In this document: one piece after another, positions 18,493 through 28,347 of the stretch
How positions within the stretch are numbered: the first letter of the stretch is position 1
Layout of the letters: each line of letters begins with the position of its first letter
NCBI GenBank assembly: GCA_945877575.1
Contig: CAMDUE010000008.1
Span: forward strand, 53,479-117,478
From: Chitinophaga pinensis
GTDB lineage: Bacteria > Bacteroidota > Bacteroidia > NS11-12g > UBA955
DNA length: 64,000 bases
Direction of reading: 5' to 3'
Made by a program: the position numbers and the translations under genes
The notes under the pieces: generated by a model
The model's input: the letters and a program-made list of their open reading frames with translations, nothing else
What the model was told of the DNA's origin: nothing
Database searches by the model: none

Positions 18493-18779
18493 TTAGTACA
18501 TGGTACATGGTAGTTGGTACATGGTACATGGTAGTTGGTCTGTGGTCCAGAGTCTGAAGTCTGTAGTCCGTAGTCTGTAGTCTGTAGTCTGTAGTCTGTA
18601 GTCTGTAGTCTGTAGTCTGTAGTCTGTAGTCTGTAGTCTGTAGTCCGCGGTCAGGGTTTCGTAGTCTGAAGCCCGACACCCGAATCCCGGAACCCGGAAC
18701 CCGACACCTGAATCCCGAAACCCGAAGCCCGAAACCCGAAACCCGAAACCTAGTACCTAGTACCTAGTACCTAGTACCA
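18493..18779. repeat. Heptamer array 2: 41 units x 7 bp, including 10 identical GTAGTCT units (18570-18639)
   Basis: TTAGTAC ATGGTAC ATGGTAG TTGGTAC ... GTAGTCT(x10) GTAGTCC GCGGTCA GGGTTTC GTAGTCT | GAAGCCC GACACCC GAATCCC GGAACCC ... GAAACCT AGTACCT(x3) AGTACCA; 287 bp = 41 x 7 in register. Confidence 0.98.
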
Positions 18780-19941
18780 AATAAGCCATCAGTCCAGCGC
18801 CATTTGCTAATGCGGCCTCGTCAATATTGAATGCTGCATTATGAGCGCTGATATTGGTTTTTAACTCTGCATTTCCTGTGCCTAAGCGGTAGAAAACGGA
18901 GGGTACGGCTTGCGAGAAATACGAAAAGTCTTCGGCGGCCATCCAAATGTCTAATTCTTTTACTTGAGATTCGCCGAGGTATTGTTGAGCAGCGTCGATG
19001 CAACGCTCAGTAGTATCTGGGTCGTTTTTAAGGAAAGGATATCCACGAGAAATCTGAAAATCAAGTTCGCCACCCATTCCTTCAACAATGCCTTTGGCAA
19101 TTTCTGTCATGCGTTTGTGGGCTTCGTTGCGCCATGCTTCATCTAAGGTACGAAAGGTGCCCTCAATTTTTACTTCGCTCGGGATTACGTTGGTTGCGCC
19201 CATGCCGGTGATTTTTCCGAATGTTAAAACACTGGGAACCGTTGGACGAGCAATTCGGGAAACAACTTGTTGCAAAGCCACAATCATGTGGGAAGCAATT
19301 AATATGGGATCAACGGCTAAATGAGGTAAGGCTCCATGTCCGCCCTTGCCTTTTATGGTGATGTAAATTTCATCAGCACTTGCCATGTAAAGGCCCTTTC
19401 GGAAGCCCACTTGACCTGTTTCTAAAAACGGCATCACGTGTTGACCAATCATCAAATCTACTTTGGGATTGTCAAGCACACCATCTTTGATCATTAGGCT
19501 GGCCCCGCCGGGGATTTTTTCCTCGCCCGGTTGGAAGATCAGTTTTACCGTACCTTCGAACAAGTCGCGCATTTCACTCAAAATGGTGGCTGCGCCCAAC
19601 AAACAGGTAGTATGGGCATCGTGTCCGCATGCGTGCATGACGCCTTCGTGTTGGCTTCGGTAAGGACGCCCGTCATTGACTTCAACAATGGGTAAGGCGT
19701 CCATGTCTGCGCGTAAACCAATGACGCGCTTGGATGGATTTTTACCTTCAATGAGAGCCACAACGCCCGTGTTTGCAATTCGATGGGTTATAAGTCCGAG
19801 TTCGTTTTGAAGGTAATTTTCCACTTTTTTTTGGGTTTCAAATTCTTCAAAAGAAAGTTCAGGATACGTATGTAGGTCGCGACGTATTTCGATTAGTCGA
19901 GGTAAAAGTTCTTGAGCTCGTTTTTTGATATTCTCTAACAT
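18757..19941 (-). CDS. M20-family amidohydrolase (IAA-amino-acid hydrolase-like)
   Basis: RRDLHTYPELSFEEFET, GLRADMDALPI, HACGHDAHTTCLLGAA, GGHGALPH, MAAEDFSYF. Start taken at MLENIKKR. Confidence 0.93.
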   Translation of the reverse strand: MLENIKKRAQELLPRLIEIRRDLHTYPELSFEEFETQKKVENYLQNELGLITHRIANTGVVALIEGKNPSKRVIGLRADMDALPIVEVNDGRPYRSQHEGVMHACGHDAHTTCLLGAATILSEMRDLFEGTVKLIFQPGEEKIPGGASLMIKDGVLDNPKVDLMIGQHVMPFLETGQVGFRKGLYMASADEIYITIKGKGGHGALPHLAVDPILIASHMIVALQQVVSRIARPTVPSVLTFGKITGMGATNVIPSEVKIEGTFRTLDEAWRNEAHKRMTEIAKGIVEGMGGELDFQISRGYPFLKNDPDTTERCIDAAQQYLGESQVKELDIWMAAEDFSYFSQAVPSVFYRLGTGNAELKTNISAHNAAFNIDEAALANGAGLMAYLVLGTRY

Positions 19942-19999
19942 GTGGATGTTCTGAGTTGGTTCGATATGCAAATTAACCTTAAATTTGATGTTCTTCATC

Positions 20000-21925
20000 A
20001 TGATTAGTCCGAATTCTGTAGATCATTTACTTCAAGTTGCCGTCATCGAAGATGTGGTTGGCGATTATGTGAAGTTGAAGCGGGCTGGATCTCGTTACAA
20101 AGGCAATTGTCCGTTTCATGATGAGAAAACTCCCAGTTTTGTGGTAACACCCAACATGGGTATTTACAAGTGTTTTGGTTGTCAAAAAGGCGGCAATTCC
20201 ATTCAGTTTATGATGGATATTGATAACCTTACTTTTACAGAAGCGGCAAGGCAATTGGCAAAACGCTACGGCATCGAATTGGTGGAATCCAATTCTGAAA
20301 ATAAAGATGCCGAAATGCAGTTCCAAAGGGAAAAAGAAAACCTACAGGCTGCAAATGACTTTGCTTTGGAATTTTTTCAAGAAGAACTACACAATTCTGA
20401 AGAAGGTAAAACCGTGGCAATGCCCTATTTCAGGGAGCGGGGTTATACGCCAGAAACCATTAGATATTGGAATTTGGGTTTTTCTCCATCAGGGTGGGAT
20501 GCTTTTTACCAGAAAGCAAAAAAACTCGGTTATTCTGAGGATTTTTTGATAAGTGCAGGTTTAATAAAGCAACGCGATAAAGACGGAAGTTATTACGATT
20601 TATTTAGAAATAGGGTCATTTTTCCTTTACTGGGTGTAACAGGTAAGGTGGTTGGGTTTGCCGGACGGATCATGGGCAAGGTCGATAAAGCCCCCAAATA
20701 CGTGAATTCACCAGAAACACTGCTTTATAAGAAAAGTGATTTCTTGTTTGCGCTTTTTCAAGCAAAGGGCACCATCAGAAAGGAAGATAAAGCCTATTTG
20801 ATGGAAGGTTACACCGACGTAATGACTTTGCATCAATCGGGAATAACCAATGCCGTTGCTAGCAGTGGAACAGCTCTTACACCAGGACAAATCAAGTTAA
20901 TTAAGCGATTTACCGACAATACCACCATCATTTACGATGGAGATACCGCAGGTATGAAGGCGTCTATGAGAGGTATCAATTTGCTTCTTGAAGGCGGATT
21001 GAATGTTCGCGTTGTGCCTATGCCCGAAGGTGAAGACCCCGATTCTTACTGTAAAAAGTTGGGGCCCGAAGGTTTTAAAAATTATTTAGATCAGAACGAA
21101 CAGAACTTTATCACTTTTAAAGCAAAGCTTTTACTGGAGGGAACTCAGAATGATCCCTTGAAAAAATCAGATGCCATTAGAGATATTATTGAATCGGTAT
21201 CGCTTATTGCAGATCCATTGAAGCGAGATGTTCTAATTAAAGAACTTGAACATATTTTTGATATCAGCAGTGATTTAATTTATACAGAATTAGGGAAAGA
21301 ACTCAGGAAGGTACAACAACAGGAGCAGAAACAGCTGCTCGAAGAGGTATCTCAAATCATCAATCAGATTCAGCCTCAAGATTCTCTATTAAGAACTGTA
21401 CAACTATCTGATATTTATCAAGAAAAGGCTCTTCTTAGATTGCTTCTATTATATGGGGGCAAGCCCTTCTCAGAGGGCAAAAATGTGGCCGATTTTATTT
21501 TAGATGAATACACCAAGGAGGAATTTTTTCAATTTAAACACGACGAAACTCAATATATTATAAAACATATCCTAGAGCATTACGATTTAAAAGTATGGCT
21601 GCCTATTGAGTTTTTTACTAGAAGTTTAGATTCAAAGGTAGTCTCGTTTGCCGCAGAGGTTTTGAGTGAAGATAATAAGTTGTCTCCGGCTTTCGAAAGT
21701 AATTTGATTTATGTAAAACAGCAGGAAGATAACTTTTTACAAGAAATCATTGATGTATTTTTGCATTTGAGAAGAACCAAAATTGAAGAAATGATCATCG
21801 AAGAGCAAAAAAAGCTCAATGACCCAGACGATAATCCCGAAGAAATTTTAGAGTTTATCATGTATTTGAACACAAAAAAATTAGAATTGGCCAAACAAAT
21901 TGGCGCTGTTGTCACGAGATATTAA
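20000..21925 (+). CDS. dnaG: DNA primase
   Basis: CHC2 zinc finger NCPFHDEKTPSFVVTPNMGIYKCFGCQKGGN; TOPRIM YLMEGYTDVMTLHQSG...IYDGDTAGMKA. Confidence 0.97.
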   Translation: MISPNSVDHLLQVAVIEDVVGDYVKLKRAGSRYKGNCPFHDEKTPSFVVTPNMGIYKCFGCQKGGNSIQFMMDIDNLTFTEAARQLAKRYGIELVESNSENKDAEMQFQREKENLQAANDFALEFFQEELHNSEEGKTVAMPYFRERGYTPETIRYWNLGFSPSGWDAFYQKAKKLGYSEDFLISAGLIKQRDKDGSYYDLFRNRVIFPLLGVTGKVVGFAGRIMGKVDKAPKYVNSPETLLYKKSDFLFALFQAKGTIRKEDKAYLMEGYTDVMTLHQSGITNAVASSGTALTPGQIKLIKRFTDNTTIIYDGDTAGMKASMRGINLLLEGGLNVRVVPMPEGEDPDSYCKKLGPEGFKNYLDQNEQNFITFKAKLLLEGTQNDPLKKSDAIRDIIESVSLIADPLKRDVLIKELEHIFDISSDLIYTELGKELRKVQQQEQKQLLEEVSQIINQIQPQDSLLRTVQLSDIYQEKALLRLLLLYGGKPFSEGKNVADFILDEYTKEEFFQFKHDETQYIIKHILEHYDLKVWLPIEFFTRSLDSKVVSFAAEVLSEDNKLSPAFESNLIYVKQQEDNFLQEIIDVFLHLRRTKIEEMIIEEQKKLNDPDDNPEEILEFIMYLNTKKLELAKQIGAVVTRY

Positions 21926-22503
21926 TGCTTCAGAATTTTAAAAATATCGTTCTTGTCTTTTCGGCCGCCCTTCTAAGCTTTGCTACCTTTAGATTTGACC
22001 CTGAGTTGAAACGTCCGCATGGGCTTCCTACAGAGCTCAATACCGTTATTGTTACCGATTCTTTTTTGTATGCCGATACTTTAGAATTACCCCTGTATCA
22101 AATCCCCAAGGTAAGTCAAATACATACGGTTGCGAAATTGGAATTGGGAAAATGGGCTAAACTATTTACGGTATTGAAGATAGAGGAAAGTGGGAGCGAC
22201 GGACAAACGTCGGTTTATGCGTTAAAGTATTATAATCTTGTTGGGATGAGATATCCCCAGAAAAGAAAAACCACGGCCATCAGGAGAGGGTACAGTTACT
22301 ATAGCGTCTACGAGAATTGGTACGAGAGTATTGTTGATTTTCAGTACTATATGGACTATATGGAAGGTTCATTTTACCGGAAATTCAAGAGATATCCTAA
22401 AAATGAAAAAGAGTTTGTGCGACACATTCACGGGTCTTACAATGTGTACGATAAGTGGTTGAGGGATGTTTTTTGGTTGCTTGATAACTTTCATTACCGT
22501 TGA
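21925..22503 (+). CDS. Glucosaminidase-like domain protein (weak)
   Basis: EESGSDGQTSVYALKYYNLVGMRYPQKR...YSVYENWYESIVDFQYYMDYM...HGSYNVYDKWLRDV; start overlaps dnaG stop (TAATG). Confidence 0.55.
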   Translation: MLQNFKNIVLVFSAALLSFATFRFDPELKRPHGLPTELNTVIVTDSFLYADTLELPLYQIPKVSQIHTVAKLELGKWAKLFTVLKIEESGSDGQTSVYALKYYNLVGMRYPQKRKTTAIRRGYSYYSVYENWYESIVDFQYYMDYMEGSFYRKFKRYPKNEKEFVRHIHGSYNVYDKWLRDVFWLLDNFHYR

Positions 22504-23654
22504 TTGGATCTGATTTTAGCGATAAAAATCAAGCTGAAGATCAAGCTTAAAATAAACGTGATCAAATTCATTCCAAAAACCCAATTATAACCTAGTTTCC
22601 ATTGGGTGATTATTTTTCCGGCCATCAGTCCTCCAATGATGACACCAGTCTCCAATGCTATAAAAATGGTAGATAATGCTTTACCTCTGTTTTCAGGAGT
22701 GGCAACATCGCTTGCCCATGCAAATAGACTAGGCGCATTAAATCCTTGTCCGATGCCATAGAAAGCTGCACTCGCATAAAAAGAGTAGCTATATCCCAAG
22801 AAAGGAAACAACAAAAACAACATGGAAATTATTTGAAATACGGCACCAATGGCGGTGGAATAGGGCCTTCCCAAAGAATCACTGATCTTTCCAGATAAAA
22901 GGCGAACAAGCAAAGAGAAAGCAATATAAACGGTTAAAAAAACGCCTTTATTTTCGAAACCGAGAGAGGTGGTATAATCAGGCATTATGGTCAGTATAGA
23001 CCCCAACGATATGCAAACCAATAACATAAGCAATGAAGATTGCCATGCAGGTAAATAAAGTAGACTGCTAGATTTGAATTCAAATTTGCGTTTGCTGCTA
23101 GACTGGACGGTTTCAGGAAGAGTCCAAAAAATGATCAATGCGGCAATACCGAGGAGTGAACTGAACCAAAACATTTGGTTTCTTCCAAAATGAAGGGCAA
23201 TGATGGCGCCGAGGCCATATCCCAAACTTGAACCAGCGTTGTTGAACATTCCGAGCCAACCCATGGCTCTCCCGCGGTGTGATTCGGGAATGATGTCAGC
23301 GGTATAAGTAGTGAATCCGGTGGGAGTGAAACCTGTTGAGAAGCCATGTACAGCTCTGACCAATAAAAATGCGGTTATACTTCCAATTAGGGGGTAAAAA
23401 AGTCCAGCAACTATGCAGAACGCAGCCCCTAAAACCATAGTCGATTTGCGTCCAATGTTGTCGGTTAACCAACCACTCAAGGGTCTGGCAACCAGTGCAC
23501 TAAAGGAGAAGGCGGGAATGATCCATCCTAAATATTCATGGGCATTTAGGTCTTTGAGCATCGATGAGAGCTCAGGAATAACCAAATTGAATGAGAGAAA
23601 AAACAACAAAGCTGCGGCACACAGTCTATAAAATGCCGGCGGATAGTGTTTCAT
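22494..23654 (-). CDS. MFS transporter
   Basis: 12-TM pattern; GWLTDNIGRKSTMVLGA, HGFSTGFTPTGFTTYTADIIPESHRGRAMGWLGMFNNAG. Confidence 0.93.
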   Translation of the reverse strand: MKHYPPAFYRLCAAALLFFLSFNLVIPELSSMLKDLNAHEYLGWIIPAFSFSALVARPLSGWLTDNIGRKSTMVLGAAFCIVAGLFYPLIGSITAFLLVRAVHGFSTGFTPTGFTTYTADIIPESHRGRAMGWLGMFNNAGSSLGYGLGAIIALHFGRNQMFWFSSLLGIAALIIFWTLPETVQSSSKRKFEFKSSSLLYLPAWQSSLLMLLVCISLGSILTIMPDYTTSLGFENKGVFLTVYIAFSLLVRLLSGKISDSLGRPYSTAIGAVFQIISMLFLLFPFLGYSYSFYASAAFYGIGQGFNAPSLFAWASDVATPENRGKALSTIFIALETGVIIGGLMAGKIITQWKLGYNWVFGMNLITFILSLIFSLIFIAKIRSNQR

Positions 23655-23659
23655 TTAAA

Positions 23660-25309
23660 TCACGAATATTTTGCCACTAACGGCATGATACGACCTTTTC
23701 CAAAGGCCTTGCTACTCACGCGAATGATTGGCGGAGCTTGGTATCTCTTGTATTCGTTGGCGTTGACCAAATTGATGATGCGGCTTACCGTCGATGCATC
23801 GTATCCTTCCAAAATGATTTCATCTTTGCCTTTGCGCTCTTCAATGTACAACCGCAGAATTCCATCTAAAATAGGATAGATGGGAAGACTGTCAGAGTCT
23901 TTCTGGTCAGGTCTGAGTTCAGCGCTAGGTTCTTTGGTCAAGATATTTGAAGGAATTCTTTCTCGTTCTTTATTGAGGTATTCAGCCATCGCATACACTT
24001 GGGTCTTATATACATCGCCAATGACAGATATACTTCCACACAGGTCGCCATAAAGAGTGCTATAGCCAACGGCCAATTCACTTTTATTGCTTGTGTTCAC
24101 GAGGATTTTTCCAAATTTGTTGCTCATGGCCATGAGGATAACGGCACGTGATCTTGCTTGAATGTTTTCTTCCGCAATTCCCATGGTTGTTCCTTCAAAA
24201 ATATGGGCCAAGGTGCTTTCATAAGCTTCGTGTACTTCCTTTATTGGAAGAATATGGTAAGGATTGCCTAAATTTTTACTTAGTTGTTCAGCATCGCTCA
24301 CAGATCCATCAGATGAATATTTTGAGGGCATTAAAACAGCCGTTACATTTTCAGGACCTAGAGCATCTGAGCAAATAGTTTGAACCAATGCCGAATCCAT
24401 ACCACCAGATGAGCCTAGAATGGCCTGTTTAAAGCCCATTTTCTGAAAATAATCTTTTACTCCAAACACCAACGCTCGGTACATCAAGTCCACGCTGTCA
24501 TCGCCCACGGTTAAAACAGTGGAAGAATCTTTGAATTTTCCATTTTCGAATTCAACAATGACTGTAGCTTCTTTGAATTCAGGCAATTGCATGGCGACTT
24601 CCCCGTTTGGATTAACCGCTCTGCTGCTTCCATCGAACAACACTTCTGTGTGAATACCTACTTGATTAACATACAGTACGGGTAGGTTAAAACGGCTTAC
24701 TTGTCCTACAAAAACACGATTTCTGTGCGAGTTCTTTCCAATGTTAAAAGGCGATGCAGACGGATTAATGATGAGTTCTGCGCCTTTTTCTTTGAGTTCT
24801 TTTCCGGGGGATATTGTGTATTCGAAGTCGTTGTAAAGGTCCCACAGGTCTTCACAAATGGCCACTCCAATTTTCACCCCTTTGAAATCAAACGGATCTT
24901 GAGATTTAGCGCTTTCGAAATATCTTTCTTCTGCAAATACATCGTAAGTGGGCAATAGGGTCTTGGCAATGACGTGTTCAATCTTGCCGTTTTGCATAAA
25001 ACACATGACGTTTTGCAGCAATCGACCTTTTCCTGGATTTCTCATAACGCCACCCACGAGTGCGGCAATTCCTTGGCAGCTCTGCGCTACTACTTCAAGA
25101 CTTTGTTCGCAGCGTTCAATAAAATGAGGGTAGTCAAGAAGATCATCGGGGAGGTAGCCGCAAACGGTCATTTCCGAAAAAACCACCAAATCAACGTTTT
25201 GTTGCTTTGCCGTATAAATGGCATCGGCGATTTTTGAGGTGTTACCTTCAAAATCGCCGATGATAAAGTTCAATTGCGGAACGCAGATTTTCAATGATCC
25301 TGTTCTCAT
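23660..25309 (-). CDS. nadE: Glutamine-dependent NAD+ synthetase
   Basis: N-terminal nitrilase domain (VFSEMTVCGYLPDDLLDYP, GVAICEDLW) plus synthetase LGSSGGMDSALVQTI and LVNTSNKSELAVGYSTLYGD. Confidence 0.95.
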   Translation of the reverse strand: MRTGSLKICVPQLNFIIGDFEGNTSKIADAIYTAKQQNVDLVVFSEMTVCGYLPDDLLDYPHFIERCEQSLEVVAQSCQGIAALVGGVMRNPGKGRLLQNVMCFMQNGKIEHVIAKTLLPTYDVFAEERYFESAKSQDPFDFKGVKIGVAICEDLWDLYNDFEYTISPGKELKEKGAELIINPSASPFNIGKNSHRNRVFVGQVSRFNLPVLYVNQVGIHTEVLFDGSSRAVNPNGEVAMQLPEFKEATVIVEFENGKFKDSSTVLTVGDDSVDLMYRALVFGVKDYFQKMGFKQAILGSSGGMDSALVQTICSDALGPENVTAVLMPSKYSSDGSVSDAEQLSKNLGNPYHILPIKEVHEAYESTLAHIFEGTTMGIAEENIQARSRAVILMAMSNKFGKILVNTSNKSELAVGYSTLYGDLCGSISVIGDVYKTQVYAMAEYLNKERERIPSNILTKEPSAELRPDQKDSDSLPIYPILDGILRLYIEERKGKDEIILEGYDASTVSRIINLVNANEYKRYQAPPIIRVSSKAFGKGRIMPLVAKYS

Positions 25310-26082
25310 TAGAACATCAATCCCAATTGTATAGAAAGGAAGTTGTGTCTTGCGCTGTAAAGGTTGTCTTTCAAGAAATCTCCAATGCTATTATCAAATT
25401 TCACGCCTGCAGTCATTCGGAAGTTTCCAGAAATGGGATATTCAATTCCAGCACCCAAAACCATACTCATACGAGCACTCGCAATGTTGTCTGTCATCGA
25501 ATAACGGCTATCTTTATTTTTACCGCCGTCAAACTCTAACAAAGTTGCAGTCTGATCTGAACTGTTGGGATTGTGTGATTTGAAATTGTACTGATCGTAT
25601 AAATCAGGATCTGTCTTGGTTGTTAGTTTTTTATTGATCAAAAACGAGGGAGCAATACCTACATTAAATGTGAAAATCAATCCATTCATTTCAGCCGTTT
25701 TGAATTTTAATCCCAAAGGAATCTGTAAATATTGTGCTTTGTAATCCAATACTACTCCGGTGTAAGAAATATCGCCGGTGTCGCTTGAACGAATTAATTT
25801 ATCGCCAGTATGCAAAACACTCACTGGAGCAGTGGTAACCATAAGATCAGCTGTAGCCCAATAATTACCGGTGTTTCCGAGTTTGTAGTCGCCCGTCAAA
25901 CCATAGGAAAATCCCAATCCCATATTTTCATTTTCAATTGCTCCGTCCTGGACTTTCAACCAGGAGAAATTTGGACTAATTTTGAAACCCAATGAGAACG
26001 CGTTATCTGTTCCTTGTGCTCGAACCTCAGATTGAGCCATCAAAGCCAAAACTGCCAATGCCGACAAACCAAATTTTTTCAT
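25309..26082 (-). CDS. Outer-membrane beta-barrel (PorT-like) protein
   Basis: Signal peptide plus FSLGFKISPNFSWLKVQDG, barrel C-terminus NFLSIQLGLMF. Confidence 0.75.
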   Translation of the reverse strand: MKKFGLSALAVLALMAQSEVRAQGTDNAFSLGFKISPNFSWLKVQDGAIENENMGLGFSYGLTGDYKLGNTGNYWATADLMVTTAPVSVLHTGDKLIRSSDTGDISYTGVVLDYKAQYLQIPLGLKFKTAEMNGLIFTFNVGIAPSFLINKKLTTKTDPDLYDQYNFKSHNPNSSDQTATLLEFDGGKNKDSRYSMTDNIASARMSMVLGAGIEYPISGNFRMTAGVKFDNSIGDFLKDNLYSARHNFLSIQLGLMF

Positions 26083-26103
26083 TCTTCGTTAATTGATTAT
26101 TAC

Positions 26104-27141
26104 ATGCAAAAAAACAACATTTTGAATAAAGTATTCTTCGGCATCGGCTTTGCAGCTCTTGTAGTTTTGAACGGATGTGGGGAACCTGGGGTAGAGTCTA
26201 AGCAAATTAAGCAAATTGACTTTGTTGATGAGTTAAATGAATTATCTAATAATCCATTGCAAGTATCTGATTTAAAGATGGTTAAATCAAAGCATGGTCG
26301 ATTTTTTGATGTCTGGTTTTCCGAAATAATGGACTATTCCAAATATTCGCGATATCCTGACTCCATGATTGCCAACATGTTCAATTATTGGTTGCAAGTA
26401 AATAGGCCCGTTTTTGCAGCGGTACAAAAGCACTACAGCGTGAATACGGAATGGAAAAATTCATTGGATTATCAGTGGAGTAAGCTTCAATCGGAATTAT
26501 CCAATGTTCCAGATCCAGTGCTTTACAGTTATTTTTCACAGTTTAGCAATTACAACACGTTTGTAGATACTTTTAAGGGTAAAACTTTATTGGGTTATAG
26601 CAAGGAAATGTTCATGAACGATACATTTGCTCTTTACAAAGCACTTGATGTGCCTTCATTTTACATGCGCTACAACGATCCCAATCAAATTCCAACCTTA
26701 TTGATATGGAATTATTTAAAGTCGAGGTTTGAAGCAGAACATAAAATAAATAACATGCTTTCTCAAGCTGTCTTTGAAGGCAAGATTTGGGCTTTACTCA
26801 TGCATATTTCAGATAGAGATGCTCCCAATTTGGATTTGGGATATACTGCAGATGAGTGGGCTATGATGGAACGCGATCAGGGACAAATGTGGAGATTGAT
26901 TTTAGATCAAAAAGCTCTATACAGCACTGACTTTAACCTTTACAGAAGGTATTTTGTATACGGCGATCAAACTTTCGGTGCAGGGATTCCACAGGGATGT
27001 CCGCCGCTTATCGGCAATTTTATAGGATATAAAATTGTATCGAAATACATCGATGAAACCGATTGCAGCTGGGATGAACTATTCAAAACTACCGATGCAA
27101 CCAAAATTTTGAGATTATCAGGGTATAACCCCATTAAATAA
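26104..27141 (+). CDS. gldB: GldB-like gliding/T9SS lipoprotein
   Basis: Lipobox VVLNGC; YTADEWAMMERDQGQMWRLILDQKALYSTDFNLYRRYF...TFGAGIPQGCPPLIGNFIGYKIVSKYIDE; near nadE, as reported for gldB in Flavobacteria. Confidence 0.75.
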   Translation: MQKNNILNKVFFGIGFAALVVLNGCGEPGVESKQIKQIDFVDELNELSNNPLQVSDLKMVKSKHGRFFDVWFSEIMDYSKYSRYPDSMIANMFNYWLQVNRPVFAAVQKHYSVNTEWKNSLDYQWSKLQSELSNVPDPVLYSYFSQFSNYNTFVDTFKGKTLLGYSKEMFMNDTFALYKALDVPSFYMRYNDPNQIPTLLIWNYLKSRFEAEHKINNMLSQAVFEGKIWALLMHISDRDAPNLDLGYTADEWAMMERDQGQMWRLILDQKALYSTDFNLYRRYFVYGDQTFGAGIPQGCPPLIGNFIGYKIVSKYIDETDCSWDELFKTTDATKILRLSGYNPIK

Positions 27142-27146
27142 TATTT

Positions 27147-27593
27147 ATGAGATTAGACAAGGAAAGTATGAAGTCGTTTTTAAACGAACGATTAAAGAGC
27201 AATTATTTCATCGCCCACATGGGATTGATTCTTGAGGATGTTGATAGCGGCTATGCAGAAATGAGTTTGGATATTGAAACGCATCACCTTCAACAAAATG
27301 GATTCATGCACGGCGGTGTGACCGCAACGTTGTGTGATGTGGTTACGGGGATTGCTGCGTATACTACGGTTAACGAAGAAAAAAATGTGGTTACTGCCGA
27401 TTTAAAGGTGAGTTATTTGAATCCAAGTACGTCTTCAAAAGTACTTGGAGTAGGACGTGTAGTAAAGGCAGGTAAGTTTTTGATTTTCTGCGAAGGACAG
27501 GTTTTTGATGTACTAGAAGACGGCAGCAAGGTTTTAGTGGCCACTTGCACATCTATCATGGCTTCGGTAGATATTCCGGTGATGAATCGATAA
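27147..27593 (+). CDS. PaaI-type hotdog thioesterase
   Basis: QQNGFMHGGVTATLCDVVTGIAAYTTV...TADLKVSYLNP. Confidence 0.9.
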   Translation: MRLDKESMKSFLNERLKSNYFIAHMGLILEDVDSGYAEMSLDIETHHLQQNGFMHGGVTATLCDVVTGIAAYTTVNEEKNVVTADLKVSYLNPSTSSKVLGVGRVVKAGKFLIFCEGQVFDVLEDGSKVLVATCTSIMASVDIPVMNR

Positions 27594-27605
27594 ATTTGAA
27601 CATTC

Positions 27606-28346
27606 ATGAGTACCAAATATCGGGAGACGCTTTATTCAAATTACCATTCTACCCAAAGCGGAAGGGCATCTTTGACAGATGCTACCACTTTGTTTAATCG
27701 TGAAAAGTGGAGATTTTCTCGCGAGATTCTGCCACATTTCAATGGGGTGAATAAAGATGCAAAAATTTATGATTTAGGCTGTGGATCAGGCAGTTTGATA
27801 CAATTACTTAAAGAAAAAGGGTATCTGAATTTGAAAGGGTTAGACCTTAGTCAAGAGCAGGTTAAAATGGCTCATTCTATGGGTGTAACAGAAGTTCAGG
27901 AGGGAGATGCCATTGAATATCTTAAAACACATGATGGACATTTCGATGTGATTGTTGGTACAGATATCATTGAGCATTTCACCAAAGACGAGTTGGTAGA
28001 TTTATTAAAGCTCATTCAAGAGAAATTATCCCCCAACGGAAAGGCAATTTTCAGAACTCCAAACTTAGATTCCCTATTTGCATCGGTGTTTGCCAATGGT
28101 GATTTTACCCATGAAAACTATTTGAATGCCTCTTCGGCGCAGCAGGTAATGTTGGCATGCGGATTCCAGTCTGCCAGTGTGCATGCTTCTGATGTTTCGG
28201 TTCAAAATCCCTTAAAAGAATTGTTGAGAAAGATGTTGTATTTGCATTATAATCTGTGGTTTAAGTTAATGGTTTTTGCTACCGGTAGAAGTACAAGAAA
28301 TATAGTAGTTACTCCAAATATGATAATCAAAGCAACGAAAAAATGA
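27606..28346 (+). CDS. Class I SAM-dependent methyltransferase
   Basis: KIYDLGCGSGSLIQLLKEKGY...FDVIVGTDIIEHF. Confidence 0.88.
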   Translation: MSTKYRETLYSNYHSTQSGRASLTDATTLFNREKWRFSREILPHFNGVNKDAKIYDLGCGSGSLIQLLKEKGYLNLKGLDLSQEQVKMAHSMGVTEVQEGDAIEYLKTHDGHFDVIVGTDIIEHFTKDELVDLLKLIQEKLSPNGKAIFRTPNLDSLFASVFANGDFTHENYLNASSAQQVMLACGFQSASVHASDVSVQNPLKELLRKMLYLHYNLWFKLMVFATGRSTRNIVVTPNMIIKATKK

Positions 28347-28347
28347 T

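Noticed and set aside
18570-18639. Heptamer arrays as sequencing or assembly artefact
   Set aside because: Five independent sites with different unit sequences, exact phase and consistent polarity; a technical artefact would not switch to complementary units in register. Still worth confirming with long reads.
18476-18679. Minus-strand 67-aa ORF with LQTTDYR repeats
   Set aside because: Pure translation of the GTAGTCT array; no coding support.
12687-18779. Heptamer arrays as CRISPR arrays
   Set aside because: Contiguous 7-bp units with no spacers and no cas genes.
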